Program-made: the position numbers and the translations under genes | The notes under the pieces: generated by a model | Databases searched by the model: none | The model's input: only the letters and a program-made list of their open reading frames with translations | What the model was told of the DNA's origin: nothing | Source: Nocardioides sp. | GTDB lineage: Bacteria > Actinomycetota > Actinomycetes > Propionibacteriales > Nocardioidaceae | Direction of reading: 5' to 3' | Length of the DNA stretch: 64,000 bases | NCBI RefSeq assembly: GCF_030019515.1 | Contig: NZ_JASEEQ010000009.1 | Span: 62,001 to 126,000 of the forward strand | In this document: in pieces, positions 8,101 through 15,870 of the stretch | Layout: each line of letters starts with the position of its first letter | How positions within the stretch are numbered: position 1 is the first letter of the stretch

Positions 8101-8609
8101 GAGTCGTGCTCGTCCCCGGCGTCCTCGCGCTGCTGCCGGAGTACGCCGGCCTCGAGGACCCGGTCGCCGAGCTGCGCGCCGCCTGCGTGGCGGCCGTGGG
8201 CTGGCTCGGCGCCGACCCGGTGGTGCTCGCCGACCCGCAGGGGGAGCGGGTGGCCCGGGCGCTGCTGACGCAGGCGCAGGCCGGCGGTGCGCCGGCAACC
8301 GGATCCGGGGGTGGAGTGGTTGCCGGCGCACCGCCGGCCCGGGTCCTCGTCGTCGGCAACGGCAGCGCCAGGCGCACCGAGAAGGCGCCCGGGTTCCTCG
8401 ACGGGCGCGCGACCGCGTTCGACGAGGCGCTGGGGGCCTCGCTGCGCGCCGGCCGGCCGGAGGTCGACGCCCGGCTCGCCGCCGAGCTCTGGGCCAGCGT
8501 CACCGGGATCGAGCGGATGGCCGACCTCGGCGACCTCGGCCCGGCTCAGGTCGACTACGACGACGACCCGTTCGGGGTGCAGTACTGGGTGCTGAGGTGG
8601 CAGACATGA
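8097..8609 (+). CDS. Class III extradiol dioxygenase-like protein with inserted palindrome
   Basis: 170 aa. VLVPGVLALLPEYAGL at the start, RVLVVGNGSARRTEKAPGFL, then RATAFDEALGASLRAG, and a final DPFGVQYWVLRWQT resemble small LigB-like (class III extradiol dioxygenase subunit B-like) actinobacterial proteins. Whether metal ligands are complete is unclear, so enzyme activity is not asserted. Residues about 61-81 (Gly/Ala/Pro-rich) are encoded by a 61-bp perfect inverted repeat (8279-8339) that belongs to a dispersed family, so this stretch looks like a mobile insertion tolerated in frame. ATGA overlaps on both sides place it in the gpgS-folP2 operon. Confidence 0.6.
   Translation: MRVVLVPGVLALLPEYAGLEDPVAELRAACVAAVGWLGADPVVLADPQGERVARALLTQAQAGGAPATGSGGGVVAGAPPARVLVVGNGSARRTEKAPGFLDGRATAFDEALGASLRAGRPEVDARLAAELWASVTGIERMADLGDLGPAQVDYDDDPFGVQYWVLRWQT
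8279..8339. repeat. 61-bp inverted repeat inside a coding sequence (family GGTTGCC, copy 1)
   Basis: Arms 8279-8300 and 8318-8339 are perfect 22-bp reverse complements with a 17-nt loop. A second copy of the same length and loop size is intergenic at 13663-13723; by eye 19 of 22 bases of the left arm and 18 of 22 of the right arm agree, while the loops differ. Confidence 0.8.
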
Positions 8610-9280
8610 GGGTGCTCGTCGGTCCCGGCAGCGGGGACGCCATCGCGGAGGCCGGCCTCGCCGAGCTGTACGCCGTTCCGCGCACGCCGTGGCTGCGGGT
8701 CAACATGGTCGGCACCGTGGACGGCGCCGCCACCGGGGAGACCGGCACCAGTGGCTCGATCAACAACGCCGTGGACAAGCAGGTCTTCGACCAGCTCCGC
8801 GCGGCGGCCGACGTGATCGTCGTCGGTGCCGGGACGGCCCGGGCCGAGGGCTACCACGTCGCCGACCGGCCGCTGGTGCTCGTCAGCCGCCGGGGCGACG
8901 TACCCGAGGGGCTGCGCGACGCGCCGCCCGGCTCGGTACTGATGGCGACCTGCGGCGCCGCCGAGCACATCGACCGGGCCCGCGATGTGCTCGGCGCCGA
9001 CCAGGTGCTGGTGCTCGGGTCGCACCGGGTCGACCTGCCGCTGCTCAAGCAGGTGCTGGTCGATCGCGGCTGGACCAGCCAGCTCTGCGAGGGCGGCCCG
9101 CACCTGCTGCGCGACCTGCTCGCCGCCGGCGTCGCCGACGAGCTGTGCACGACCACCGTCCCGCGGCTGGTGGCCGGCGAGCACCCGCGGATCGTCCAGG
9201 GCCCGCCCATCGACGTACCCCTGCGGCTGCACCTGCTCCTGGAGGACGAGGACACCCTCCTCGCCCGCTGGCTCACCTGA
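8606..9280 (+). CDS. RibD C-terminal / dihydrofolate-reductase-like pyrimidine reductase
   Basis: 224 aa, one RibD_C domain. Seen: WLRVNMVGTVDGAATGETGT, VIVVGAGTARAEGY, RPLVLVSRRG and CEGGPHLLRDLLAAGVADEL, the motifs that bind NADPH and the pyrimidine in riboflavin reductases. It lacks the deaminase half of RibD. ATG 8606 is chosen because GAGGTGG lies 6 nt before it and it overlaps the previous stop (ATGA). It ends the gpgS operon. With a DHPS-like gene two genes upstream, a shared pterin-like substrate is possible but unproven. Confidence 0.8.
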   Translation: MRVLVGPGSGDAIAEAGLAELYAVPRTPWLRVNMVGTVDGAATGETGTSGSINNAVDKQVFDQLRAAADVIVVGAGTARAEGYHVADRPLVLVSRRGDVPEGLRDAPPGSVLMATCGAAEHIDRARDVLGADQVLVLGSHRVDLPLLKQVLVDRGWTSQLCEGGPHLLRDLLAAGVADELCTTTVPRLVAGEHPRIVQGPPIDVPLRLHLLLEDEDTLLARWLT

Positions 9281-9351
9281 CCGGCCGGAGTCCTTTAGGC
9301 TGCGGGAAACCGCACCTGCCCAGGGGTCGCGGTTCACCGAGGGAGATTCCC

Positions 9352-11937
9352 ATGCCGCGCCCGTCCCGGATCCTCGCCGCTCTCTTCGCGCTCGCCCTGG
9401 GCGCGGCGGTGCTGCCGATGGCCTTCGCCCCGGCGACCGCCGCGCCGAACGACGCGATCTACCGGTCGTTGCGCGGGTTCGAGCCGACCGGGCCGCGGGT
9501 GCGGGTCGATCCCGACCACTACGCCGCCGTCCGCGTCGACACCGGCCTGGTGCGCGCGGCACTGCGCGGCGCCCCGCAGGCCGGCGCGGCCGGCGCGACG
9601 GTCTTCTCGGTGCCGACCCCGGCCGGCGGCACCGAGCGGTTCGCCGTCCAGCGCACCCAGCTGATGCAGGCCGGGCTGGCGGCCGCACACCCGGAGATCG
9701 CCACCTGGGCCGGCCGGTCGCTCGACCACCCCGGCACCACCATCGCGATGGACGTGACGCCGATGGGCTTCCACGCCTCGGTGCGGTCCGGCGGGCAGAC
9801 GGCGTGGTACGTCGACCCGGCGTACAACCGGCCCGGCACCACCGAGCACCTCAGCTACTACGGCGGCAGCCTGCCCCGCGAGACCGAGCGGGTCGCCGAA
9901 CGGGAGCTGCCGGACGTCCAGCGGTCGATCGCCCAGCGGGGCAGCCAGCGCCGGGCGGGCGGTGACAGCGTCGAGCAGCGGGTCTACCGGCTCGCGCTGG
10001 TCAGCGACCCGACGTACGCGTCGTACTTCGGCAGCGCCAACGTGACCGCCGAGAAGGTCACGCTGATGAACCGCGTGAACCAGATCTACAACGACGACCT
10101 CGCGGTCAACATGGTCCTGGTCGACGGCACCGACGACCTCAACCTCGACACCGAGGCGAAGGCGTCCGGCCCGAACGGCCCGTGCGGCGCACACCCGTGC
10201 TTCGACCCGCCGTCCGGTGACCCCGGCTCGCCGGACTACGTCCCCGGCCAGCTCGAGTACTGCGACGTCCCCGGCCTGGTGCGCAACCAGACCGTGCTCG
10301 GCCAGCTCATCGGCGCCTCCAACTACGACATCGGGCACCTGATGCTCGGCGTCAACGGCGGCGGCCTCGCCGGCCTCGGCGTCGTCGGCAGCATCGAGAA
10401 GGGCCTGGGCTGCACCGGCCTGCCCGACCCGACCGGCGACTTCATGGCCATCGACTACGTCGCGCACGAGATGGGCCACCAGTTCGGCGGCAACCACACG
10501 TTCAACGGCGTCCAGAACGCCTGCTCGGGCGGCAACCGCAACGCCGGCACGTCGGTCGAGCCGGGCTCCGGCTCCTCGGTGATGGCCTACGCCGGCATCT
10601 GCCTGCAGGACGACCTGCAGCCGCACACCGACCCGTACTTCTCCCAGCGCACGCTGGACGAGGTGAACGCCTACACCGGGGGTACGGCGCCCGCGCCCGT
10701 CGAGGTGCAGAACATCTCGCTCACCGGCTTCGACACCGACGGCGAGTCGATCATGATCGGCTACCCGGGCGGCGGCGCGCCGGTCACGCTGACCCGCGGC
10801 TCGACGTACACCGCGGCGAACATCGAGGCGGCCGTCGAGGGCCTGACCGGCGAGAACGTCACGGTCACCGGCTGGGGCTACGACCCGTACGCCAGCAGCG
10901 CGACCTATCCGGCGCCGCTGACGGCGCCGGACGACACCGGCTTCCAGGTGATCTTCGCCGCCGACGCCGACCCGTACACGGCGGACAGCGACCGTGCGGA
11001 CATGGACGACCTGCAGGTCACCACGCCGTCGGCGGGCGTGACGGCGTTCGTCGGGGAGACCGCGAAGGGCGGCGCGCCCGGCAACCACGGCTTCGCGATC
11101 AACCCGACCGACAACCACGACCCGGTGGTGACCGCGCCCGCGAGCCGGACCATCCCGACCCGCACGCCGTTCACGCTCACCGGCTCGGGCACCGACCCCG
11201 ACGGTGACCCGCTCGTCTACATCTGGGAGCAGAACGACGACGCCGGCGGCCACGCGGGCACCGCCCTGGTCAGCAACCGGAAGCCGTGGGGGCCGCTGTT
11301 CCGGGTGTTCGGCACGTTCGCGAACGTCACCGACCGCGGCACGCTCCAGTACCACTCGCCGGGGGAGAACACCGCCACGGCGGCCGGCCGGACCCGCACC
11401 TTCCCCGACCTCGCGCAGATCCTGGCCGGCAACACCAACGCCAAGAGCGGCCGGTGCCCCTCGGTCCCGGCCGCCGACCCCGACAGCTACGTCCCGGTCA
11501 GGCCGCGGCCGCGGGACTGCTACTCGGAGTTCCTGCCGACCTCCGACTACCGCGGCCCGATGCACTTCCGGCTCACCGCGCGCGACCAGGTCGCGGGCGG
11601 CGGCGGGATCGGCTTCGACGAGGTCACCCTCCAGGTGGACCGCACCGCCGGGCCGTTCCTGGTGACCTCCTTCGCGACGGGCGGCACGGTCGACGGCGGC
11701 AGGAGGAAGGCGATCACCTGGCAGGTCAACGGCACGAAGAAGCTGGCCGGGAAGGTCCGGATCGTGCTGTCCACCAACAACGGCCGGACCTGGCGCAACG
11801 TGCTCGCCACGACCGCCAACGACGGCCGGGCCAGGGTCCGCATCCCGAACGTGCGCACCGGCAAGGCCCGGCTGAAGATCGAGGCGGTCGGCAACTACTT
11901 CTTCGACCTCAGCGACCACTCCTTCCGGATCCGCTAG
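9352..11937 (+). CDS. Secreted reprolysin-like zinc metallopeptidase
   Basis: 861 aa exoprotein. Signal peptide at about 1-31 (hydrophobic LAALFALALGAAVLPMAFA, cut near ATAAP). A propeptide-like region precedes the catalytic domain (about 205-450), which has HEMGHQFGGNH at 372-382 (metzincin HExxHxxGxxH) and a Met-turn SVMAYAG at 410-416. Two Cys-rich loops follow each other near 265-320. The C-terminal part is beta-rich: a TDPDGDPLVYIWEQ Ig/cadherin-like module and a final domain ending SDHSFRIR. Ribosome site GGGAGA at 9341-9346, 5 nt before ATG. A -10 box TAGGCT lies at 9296-9301. Substrate unknown. Confidence 0.85.
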   Translation: MPRPSRILAALFALALGAAVLPMAFAPATAAPNDAIYRSLRGFEPTGPRVRVDPDHYAAVRVDTGLVRAALRGAPQAGAAGATVFSVPTPAGGTERFAVQRTQLMQAGLAAAHPEIATWAGRSLDHPGTTIAMDVTPMGFHASVRSGGQTAWYVDPAYNRPGTTEHLSYYGGSLPRETERVAERELPDVQRSIAQRGSQRRAGGDSVEQRVYRLALVSDPTYASYFGSANVTAEKVTLMNRVNQIYNDDLAVNMVLVDGTDDLNLDTEAKASGPNGPCGAHPCFDPPSGDPGSPDYVPGQLEYCDVPGLVRNQTVLGQLIGASNYDIGHLMLGVNGGGLAGLGVVGSIEKGLGCTGLPDPTGDFMAIDYVAHEMGHQFGGNHTFNGVQNACSGGNRNAGTSVEPGSGSSVMAYAGICLQDDLQPHTDPYFSQRTLDEVNAYTGGTAPAPVEVQNISLTGFDTDGESIMIGYPGGGAPVTLTRGSTYTAANIEAAVEGLTGENVTVTGWGYDPYASSATYPAPLTAPDDTGFQVIFAADADPYTADSDRADMDDLQVTTPSAGVTAFVGETAKGGAPGNHGFAINPTDNHDPVVTAPASRTIPTRTPFTLTGSGTDPDGDPLVYIWEQNDDAGGHAGTALVSNRKPWGPLFRVFGTFANVTDRGTLQYHSPGENTATAAGRTRTFPDLAQILAGNTNAKSGRCPSVPAADPDSYVPVRPRPRDCYSEFLPTSDYRGPMHFRLTARDQVAGGGGIGFDEVTLQVDRTAGPFLVTSFATGGTVDGGRRKAITWQVNGTKKLAGKVRIVLSTNNGRTWRNVLATTANDGRARVRIPNVRTGKARLKIEAVGNYFFDLSDHSFRIR

Positions 11938-11947
11938 CTGCATCGTC

Positions 11948-11997
11948 CCTGACGCTCGCGCGGTCTGGGACCGCTCCCACGCAACGGGTACGTCAGG
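11948..11997. repeat. Palindromic repeat, family CCTGACG/CGTCAGG, copy 1
   Basis: Arms CCTGACG (11948-11954) and CGTCAGG (11991-11997) flank 36 nt that include an inner hairpin GCGGTC-TGG-GACCGC. The right half (CGCTCCCACGCA, then CGTCAGGT) matches copy 2 at 38028-38078 at about 25 of 30 positions. It begins 11 bp after the protease stop and may act as its terminator. Confidence 0.6.
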
Positions 11998-12047
11998 TGC
12001 GCCGGAAGGGTCGGCAGGGGGACTCGAGCCAGGACGGAGGTGGGCGG

Positions 12048-12947
12048 GTGGACGTCGGCATGACGCTGCCGGTGATGGAGCCGGACCTGTGGGACGCCGA
12101 AGGCGCGCAGACGCTGGCGGAGTGGGCCCGGGCGATCGACGAGGGCCCGTACTCCTCGGTGTGCTTCGGCGAGCGGATGGCCTTCGACAACCCGGACGCG
12201 CTGACGCTGCTGGGCGCGGTCGCGGCCTGGACATCGCGGGTCCGGGTCGTCACGACCGTCGTGGTGCCCCAGCTGCACGAGCCGGTCCCGCTCGCCAAGG
12301 CGCTGGCCACCGGCGACCGGCTCTGCGGCGGGCGGCTCACCGTGGGGCTCGGGGTCGGCGGGCGCGAGGAGGACTACCGGGCGGCGGGCGCGGAGCTCGG
12401 CACCCGGACCATGGCCGAGCTGGCCGACCGGGTCGCGGTGCTGCGCCGGGTGTGGGGCGGTGAGCGCGTGGTGGACGCCGTACGACCCGTCGGGCCGCCG
12501 CCGGTCCGGCCCGGTGGGCCGGAGCTCCTCGTCGGGACGCTCGGTCCGCGCACCATCCGCAGCGCCGCCGCCTGGGCCGACGGCCTCGCCGGGATGTCGC
12601 TGGACGTCGACCTCGCCGAGATGGAGCGGGTCTTCGCCCTGACCCGGGACGCGTGGCGCGAGGCGGGGCGGCCCGCGCCGCGGCTGACGACGTCGTTCTG
12701 GTTCGCGCTCGACGATGGGGACGGGAGCGCGCGCGAGCAGGTGCACCGGCACCTGCGTCACTACCTGAACTGGATCCCGGTCGAGATCGTCGACGCCATG
12801 GCCGCCACCGCCGGCTTCGCCGGGACGCCGGACCAGCTGCGGCAGACGCTGCGGCGGATCGCGGACCTCGGTGCGGACGAGGTGCAGCTGATCCCGACCG
12901 GCTCCGACCTGGACCAGGTGCACCGGGTCGCTCACCTGATCGGGTGA
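12048..12947 (+). CDS. LLM-class (F420-type) flavin-dependent oxidoreductase
   Basis: 299 aa luciferase-like TIM barrel. Seen: VDVGMTLPVMEPDL, YSSVCFGERMAF, VRVVTTVVVPQLHEP, GRLTVGLGVGGREEDY and GADEVQLIPTG, typical of F420-dependent LLM proteins in actinobacteria. GGAGG at 12036-12040 lies 7 nt before GTG 12048, which fixes the start. Cofactor (F420 rather than FMN) is inferred from the lineage. Substrate unknown. The next gene has its own promoter. Confidence 0.82.
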   Translation: MDVGMTLPVMEPDLWDAEGAQTLAEWARAIDEGPYSSVCFGERMAFDNPDALTLLGAVAAWTSRVRVVTTVVVPQLHEPVPLAKALATGDRLCGGRLTVGLGVGGREEDYRAAGAELGTRTMAELADRVAVLRRVWGGERVVDAVRPVGPPPVRPGGPELLVGTLGPRTIRSAAAWADGLAGMSLDVDLAEMERVFALTRDAWREAGRPAPRLTTSFWFALDDGDGSAREQVHRHLRHYLNWIPVEIVDAMAATAGFAGTPDQLRQTLRRIADLGADEVQLIPTGSDLDQVHRVAHLIG

Positions 12948-12996
12948 TTGTCGGGGCCGCTGTGGACGTTCGGGAGCTGCGGCGGGCCGGAGGCCC

Positions 12997-13008
12997 TACG
13001 GTGTGCTC
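12997..13008 (+). promoter_or_regulatory. Leaderless promoter of membrane protein gene
   Basis: -10 box TACGGT at 12997-13002, 6 nt, then GTG 13009. Confidence 0.4.
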
Positions 13009-13638
13009 GTGCGGATGGACTGGCTGCCGGTCTCGGCAGCGCTGCTGGTGACCGGGGCGCTGGCGCTCTGCCTGGGCGCGTTCCTGCTGCCGGCGTCCGA
13101 GGACACCTCCGACACCCTGCGCATCGTCCAGCAGCAGGGCGGCCAGTGGCTGGCCGCAGCGGTGATCTTCTTCATCTCCTCGATCGGCCTGACCCTCGGG
13201 CTGCCGGCGGTCCTGTCGCTGTTCGACCGGCGCGGCTGGGTGCTCGGCATGATCAGCGGGATCGTGCTCGAGATCGGGTTCATCGGCACCGCGGGCTTCG
13301 CGATGCTGATGGCGTTCTTCCGGTCGCTGGTCATCAGCGACGCGCTCCGGGGCCAGAACATCGACGACATCGCCCACGAGGCCGGCCTCGCGGTCTTCCT
13401 CTACACCTGGATCGCGGGCCTGTACCTGGGCGAGATGCTGCTCGGCCTGGCCCTCTTGCGCGCCGGCACCGTCCCCCGCTGGATCCCGGCCGCGCTGATC
13501 CTGCATGCGCTGTCGTTCCCGATCTCCGGCGTCCTGCCGGAGTACCTCTCGAAGGCGACGATCCTGCTCCTCCTCATCGGGTTCGCGGGCGTCGCGATCC
13601 ACGCCGCGTCGCCGCAGCGGCAGCACCGGCCGCACTGA
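13009..13638 (+). CDS. Multi-pass membrane protein of unknown function
   Basis: 209 aa with about six hydrophobic segments (for example LPVSAALLVTGALALCLGAF, WLAAAVIFFISSIGLTLGL, VLGMISGIVLEIGFIGTAGF and AVFLYTWIAGLYLGEMLLGL). The overall plan resembles DUF4386-like proteins, but I cannot assign it firmly. GTG 13009 is taken from the -10 box; ATG 13015 is the alternative, two codons in. No partner gene suggests a job. Confidence 0.7.
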   Translation: MRMDWLPVSAALLVTGALALCLGAFLLPASEDTSDTLRIVQQQGGQWLAAAVIFFISSIGLTLGLPAVLSLFDRRGWVLGMISGIVLEIGFIGTAGFAMLMAFFRSLVISDALRGQNIDDIAHEAGLAVFLYTWIAGLYLGEMLLGLALLRAGTVPRWIPAALILHALSFPISGVLPEYLSKATILLLLIGFAGVAIHAASPQRQHRPH

Positions 13639-13662
13639 CGTCGCGGCGTGGCCGGTCGGGCG

Positions 13663-13723
13663 GGCGGGCGGTGTGCCAGCAACCGTGGGTGGGTCGGTTT
13701 CGGTTGCCTGGCCACCGCTGGCC
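13663..13723. repeat. 61-bp inverted repeat (family GGTTGCC, copy 2)
   Basis: Arms 13663-13684 and 13702-13723 with a 17-nt loop, the same dimensions as the copy inside the coding sequence at 8279-8339. Here 16 of 22 arm positions pair. It lies between convergent genes and may also terminate transcription. Confidence 0.7.
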
Positions 13724-13741
13724 CGCCCACCAGCGCGGGGC

Positions 13742-14746
13742 TCAGGCGAGCGCCGCGGCCAGGTCGGCCACCTGGTCGAGCGGCGCGTCGTACCCCGGGA
13801 AGTAGCAGCACACCCGCTCGGCGACGTCGCCGAAGCGGCGGCGGATCTCCGCGGCGCACTCCTCGGGCGTGCCCCGCACGGCCAGCGTCTCGAGCATCTC
13901 GTCGGTCACCAGCCCGACCATCGCCGCCCACTCGCCCTGCTTGGAGAGCCGGTTGAGCTCGGGCTGGACGTCGGACCAGCCCTCGACCTCGAGGACGGGG
14001 AGGTACGCCGGGGTCGAGCCGTAGAACGCGAGCAGCCCACGCACCCCCGAGGTCGCCGCAGCCAGCTCCTCGTCGGTGCGGCCCATCGCGACGATCGCCT
14101 GCGGCAGGATCGCGAGGTCCGCGCGGCTGCGTCCCGCACGAGCGAGCCCCTCGTCGACGGCGGGCAGGGTGCGCTCGCGGAAGTGCCGGTGGCTGTGGAA
14201 CGGCATCACCAGCAGCCCGTCGGCGACCTCCGCGGCCGTCCGGGTCATCACCGGCCCGAGCGCGCCGAGCAGCACCGACGGCACGCCGTACGGGTTCGGG
14301 CCGGGCACGAACGTCGGTGGCATCAGCGTGTGCTGGGTGAACTCGCCGCGGAAGTCCAGCGGCGTGCCGTCCTGCCAGGACCGCAGGATCGCCTGGACCG
14401 CGAGCACGGTCTCGCGCATCCGCGCGGCCGGCCGGCTCCAGGTCGCGCCGTACCGCCGCTCGATGTGCGGGCGGACCTGCGAGCCCAGCCCGAGGCGGAA
14501 GCGGCCACGGGAGAGCAGCTGCAGGTCGTACGCCGTGTGCGCGAGGTGCATCGGGCTGCGCGGGATCGCGATCGCGACGTTGGTCATCAGGTCGGTCTCG
14601 ACCGCCCCCGCGGCGGCCGCGAGCGGCAGGAACACGTCGTGCGGACCCTCGAACGTGAACAGCCCGGCCGCCCCCGCCCCGGTCAGCTCACGGGCGCGCT
14701 CGGCGGCCCGGTCGGGACGGGCGTCGAGCTGGACGTCGAGCAGCAT
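13742..14746 (-). CDS. LLM-class F420-dependent oxidoreductase (TIGR03617-like)
   Basis: 334 aa luciferase-like TIM barrel. Seen: LFTFEGPHDVFLPLAAAA, LMTNVAIAIPRSPMHLAHTA, LLSRGRFRLGLGSQVRPHIE and PSVLLGALGPVMTRTAAEVA; the GSQVRPHIERRYG block is a hallmark of the MSMEG_2256-like (TIGR03617) group. ATG 14746 is chosen since further-upstream codons are Pro/Arg-rich non-homologous sequence. Convergent with the membrane protein gene. The 153 bp upstream to the LysR stop shows no gene. Substrate unknown. Confidence 0.82.
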   Translation of the reverse strand: MLLDVQLDARPDRAAERARELTGAGAAGLFTFEGPHDVFLPLAAAAGAVETDLMTNVAIAIPRSPMHLAHTAYDLQLLSRGRFRLGLGSQVRPHIERRYGATWSRPAARMRETVLAVQAILRSWQDGTPLDFRGEFTQHTLMPPTFVPGPNPYGVPSVLLGALGPVMTRTAAEVADGLLVMPFHSHRHFRERTLPAVDEGLARAGRSRADLAILPQAIVAMGRTDEELAAATSGVRGLLAFYGSTPAYLPVLEVEGWSDVQPELNRLSKQGEWAAMVGLVTDEMLETLAVRGTPEECAAEIRRRFGDVAERVCCYFPGYDAPLDQVADLAAALA

Positions 14747-14899
14747 GCCGCCATCCTGGCGGACCTGCCCGGGTGGGCGCGCCGACCCGCCCGCAGGCTC
14801 GGCCCTGGTGAAGGGCGGCGCTAGGCACTCTCGACCTGGTAGCCGCCGAGCCAGCTCGCGTCGCGTCGGTGGCTCCAAGGGCGGGACGGCACGGCAGGC

Positions 14900-15796
14900 T
14901 CAGCCCCGCACGTGCGTCGCTGGTGGCTGGTATCGCTCAGCGATCCACGCATTCAACCGCTCGGCGAGGTCCGCCAACGAGTCCGCGGCCGCGACGCGAG
15001 CATCCCACGCGGCGACGAGTCGAAAGGCGAGCACGTCGTCGGCGACGTCGACCGCGATCGGCGTCAGGTCGAACCGAGGATCGTCGGAGACGACGGCGAC
15101 TCCGCGGCCGGTGGCAGCGAGGGCCTGTGCGATCGTGCCGTTGGCGGCCTCGACGAGCGCGGAGTAGGACGCGCCCTGTGCGGCAACCGCCGTGTCGAGC
15201 GCTTCGCGTGCGGAGAACGTCGTGGGGACGCTCACCAAGGGCCGGTCCAGGAGCGCGGAGAGCGAGACGCGATCGCGTCGCGCCCACTCGTCGTCGGCTC
15301 GGACGTAGGCCCAGACCGGCAAGGTGGCGAGGACTCGGTGAGCCAGCGGCGCGCGCGGCGTCTGCGTCCCGATGGCGAGATCTGCACCGTCCGCCAGCAT
15401 CGCCGCAGTCGTCTGTCCGTCGCCGGGCCGGACGTCGATCACCGGGTCATCGGCGGCCATCGTCGCCACGAACGGCGAGACCACATCGGTCAGCGTGACG
15501 GTCGGCGCGGCGATCGTGAGCCTCTCGAGACCGCCTCGGGCGTGGAACAGCGCCCGGTCCTCCAGCGCGGTGGCCGAGCCGAGGAGCTCGCGGGCGGCCG
15601 GCAGCAGGGCCCGTCCCGTTCGGCTGAGCGTGAGCCTGCCGGCGCTGCGGTCGAAGAGGACGACTCCGAGATCCCGTTCGAGCTGACGGAGCTGGCGCGA
15701 CAGCGCTGGTTGAGTCACGTGGACCCGCACGGCGGCCGCGCTCACGCTTCCAGCGTCGGCGACGGCGACGAAGTAGCGGAGATGCCGCAGCTGCAC
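14900..15796 (-). CDS. LysR-family regulator of the aminotransferase operon
   Basis: 298 aa. HTH at about 3-60: LRHLRYFVAVADAGSVSAAA, VTQPALSRQLRQLERDLGV. The effector domain follows (LTIAAPTVTLTDVVSPFV, RPLVSVPTTFSAREALDTA, GRGVAVVSDDPRF). GGAGG lies 4 nt before GTG 15796. It is divergent from gabT across 74 bp. Its effector domain is clearly related to the second LysR at 26552-27445 (shared APTxTxxDxVxPFxAT and GRGVxVxSDDPRxxL patterns), so the pair probably read the same or related effectors. Confidence 0.9.
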   Translation of the reverse strand: MQLRHLRYFVAVADAGSVSAAAVRVHVTQPALSRQLRQLERDLGVVLFDRSAGRLTLSRTGRALLPAARELLGSATALEDRALFHARGGLERLTIAAPTVTLTDVVSPFVATMAADDPVIDVRPGDGQTTAAMLADGADLAIGTQTPRAPLAHRVLATLPVWAYVRADDEWARRDRVSLSALLDRPLVSVPTTFSAREALDTAVAAQGASYSALVEAANGTIAQALAATGRGVAVVSDDPRFDLTPIAVDVADDVLAFRLVAAWDARVAAADSLADLAERLNAWIAERYQPPATHVRG

Positions 15797-15870
15797 TATG
15801 CCTCCGATGCATTGGTTTTGCGCAAAATAGGTATTGGACAGCATATCTTGGGGCTCCCGACACTGGGCGC
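15797..15870. promoter_or_regulatory. LysR/gabT divergent control region
   Basis: Contains a perfect 12-bp palindrome TTTTGCGCAAAA (15816-15827), ATTGG at 15811-15815 and again at 15833-15837 (22 bp apart), and GTATTGGA at 15831-15838. The reverse complement of the last, TCCAATAC, is also present between the second LysR gene and the transporter operon (26509-26516). These are likely LysR binding sites. The segment is conspicuously AT-rich for this genome. Confidence 0.5.

Noticed and set aside
9301..9314. TGCGG-GAAA-CCGCA hairpin with GNRA loop before the secreted protease gene
   Set aside because: It overlaps the end of the -10 box, so most of it would not be in the transcript as a 5' hairpin; only 5 bp long.
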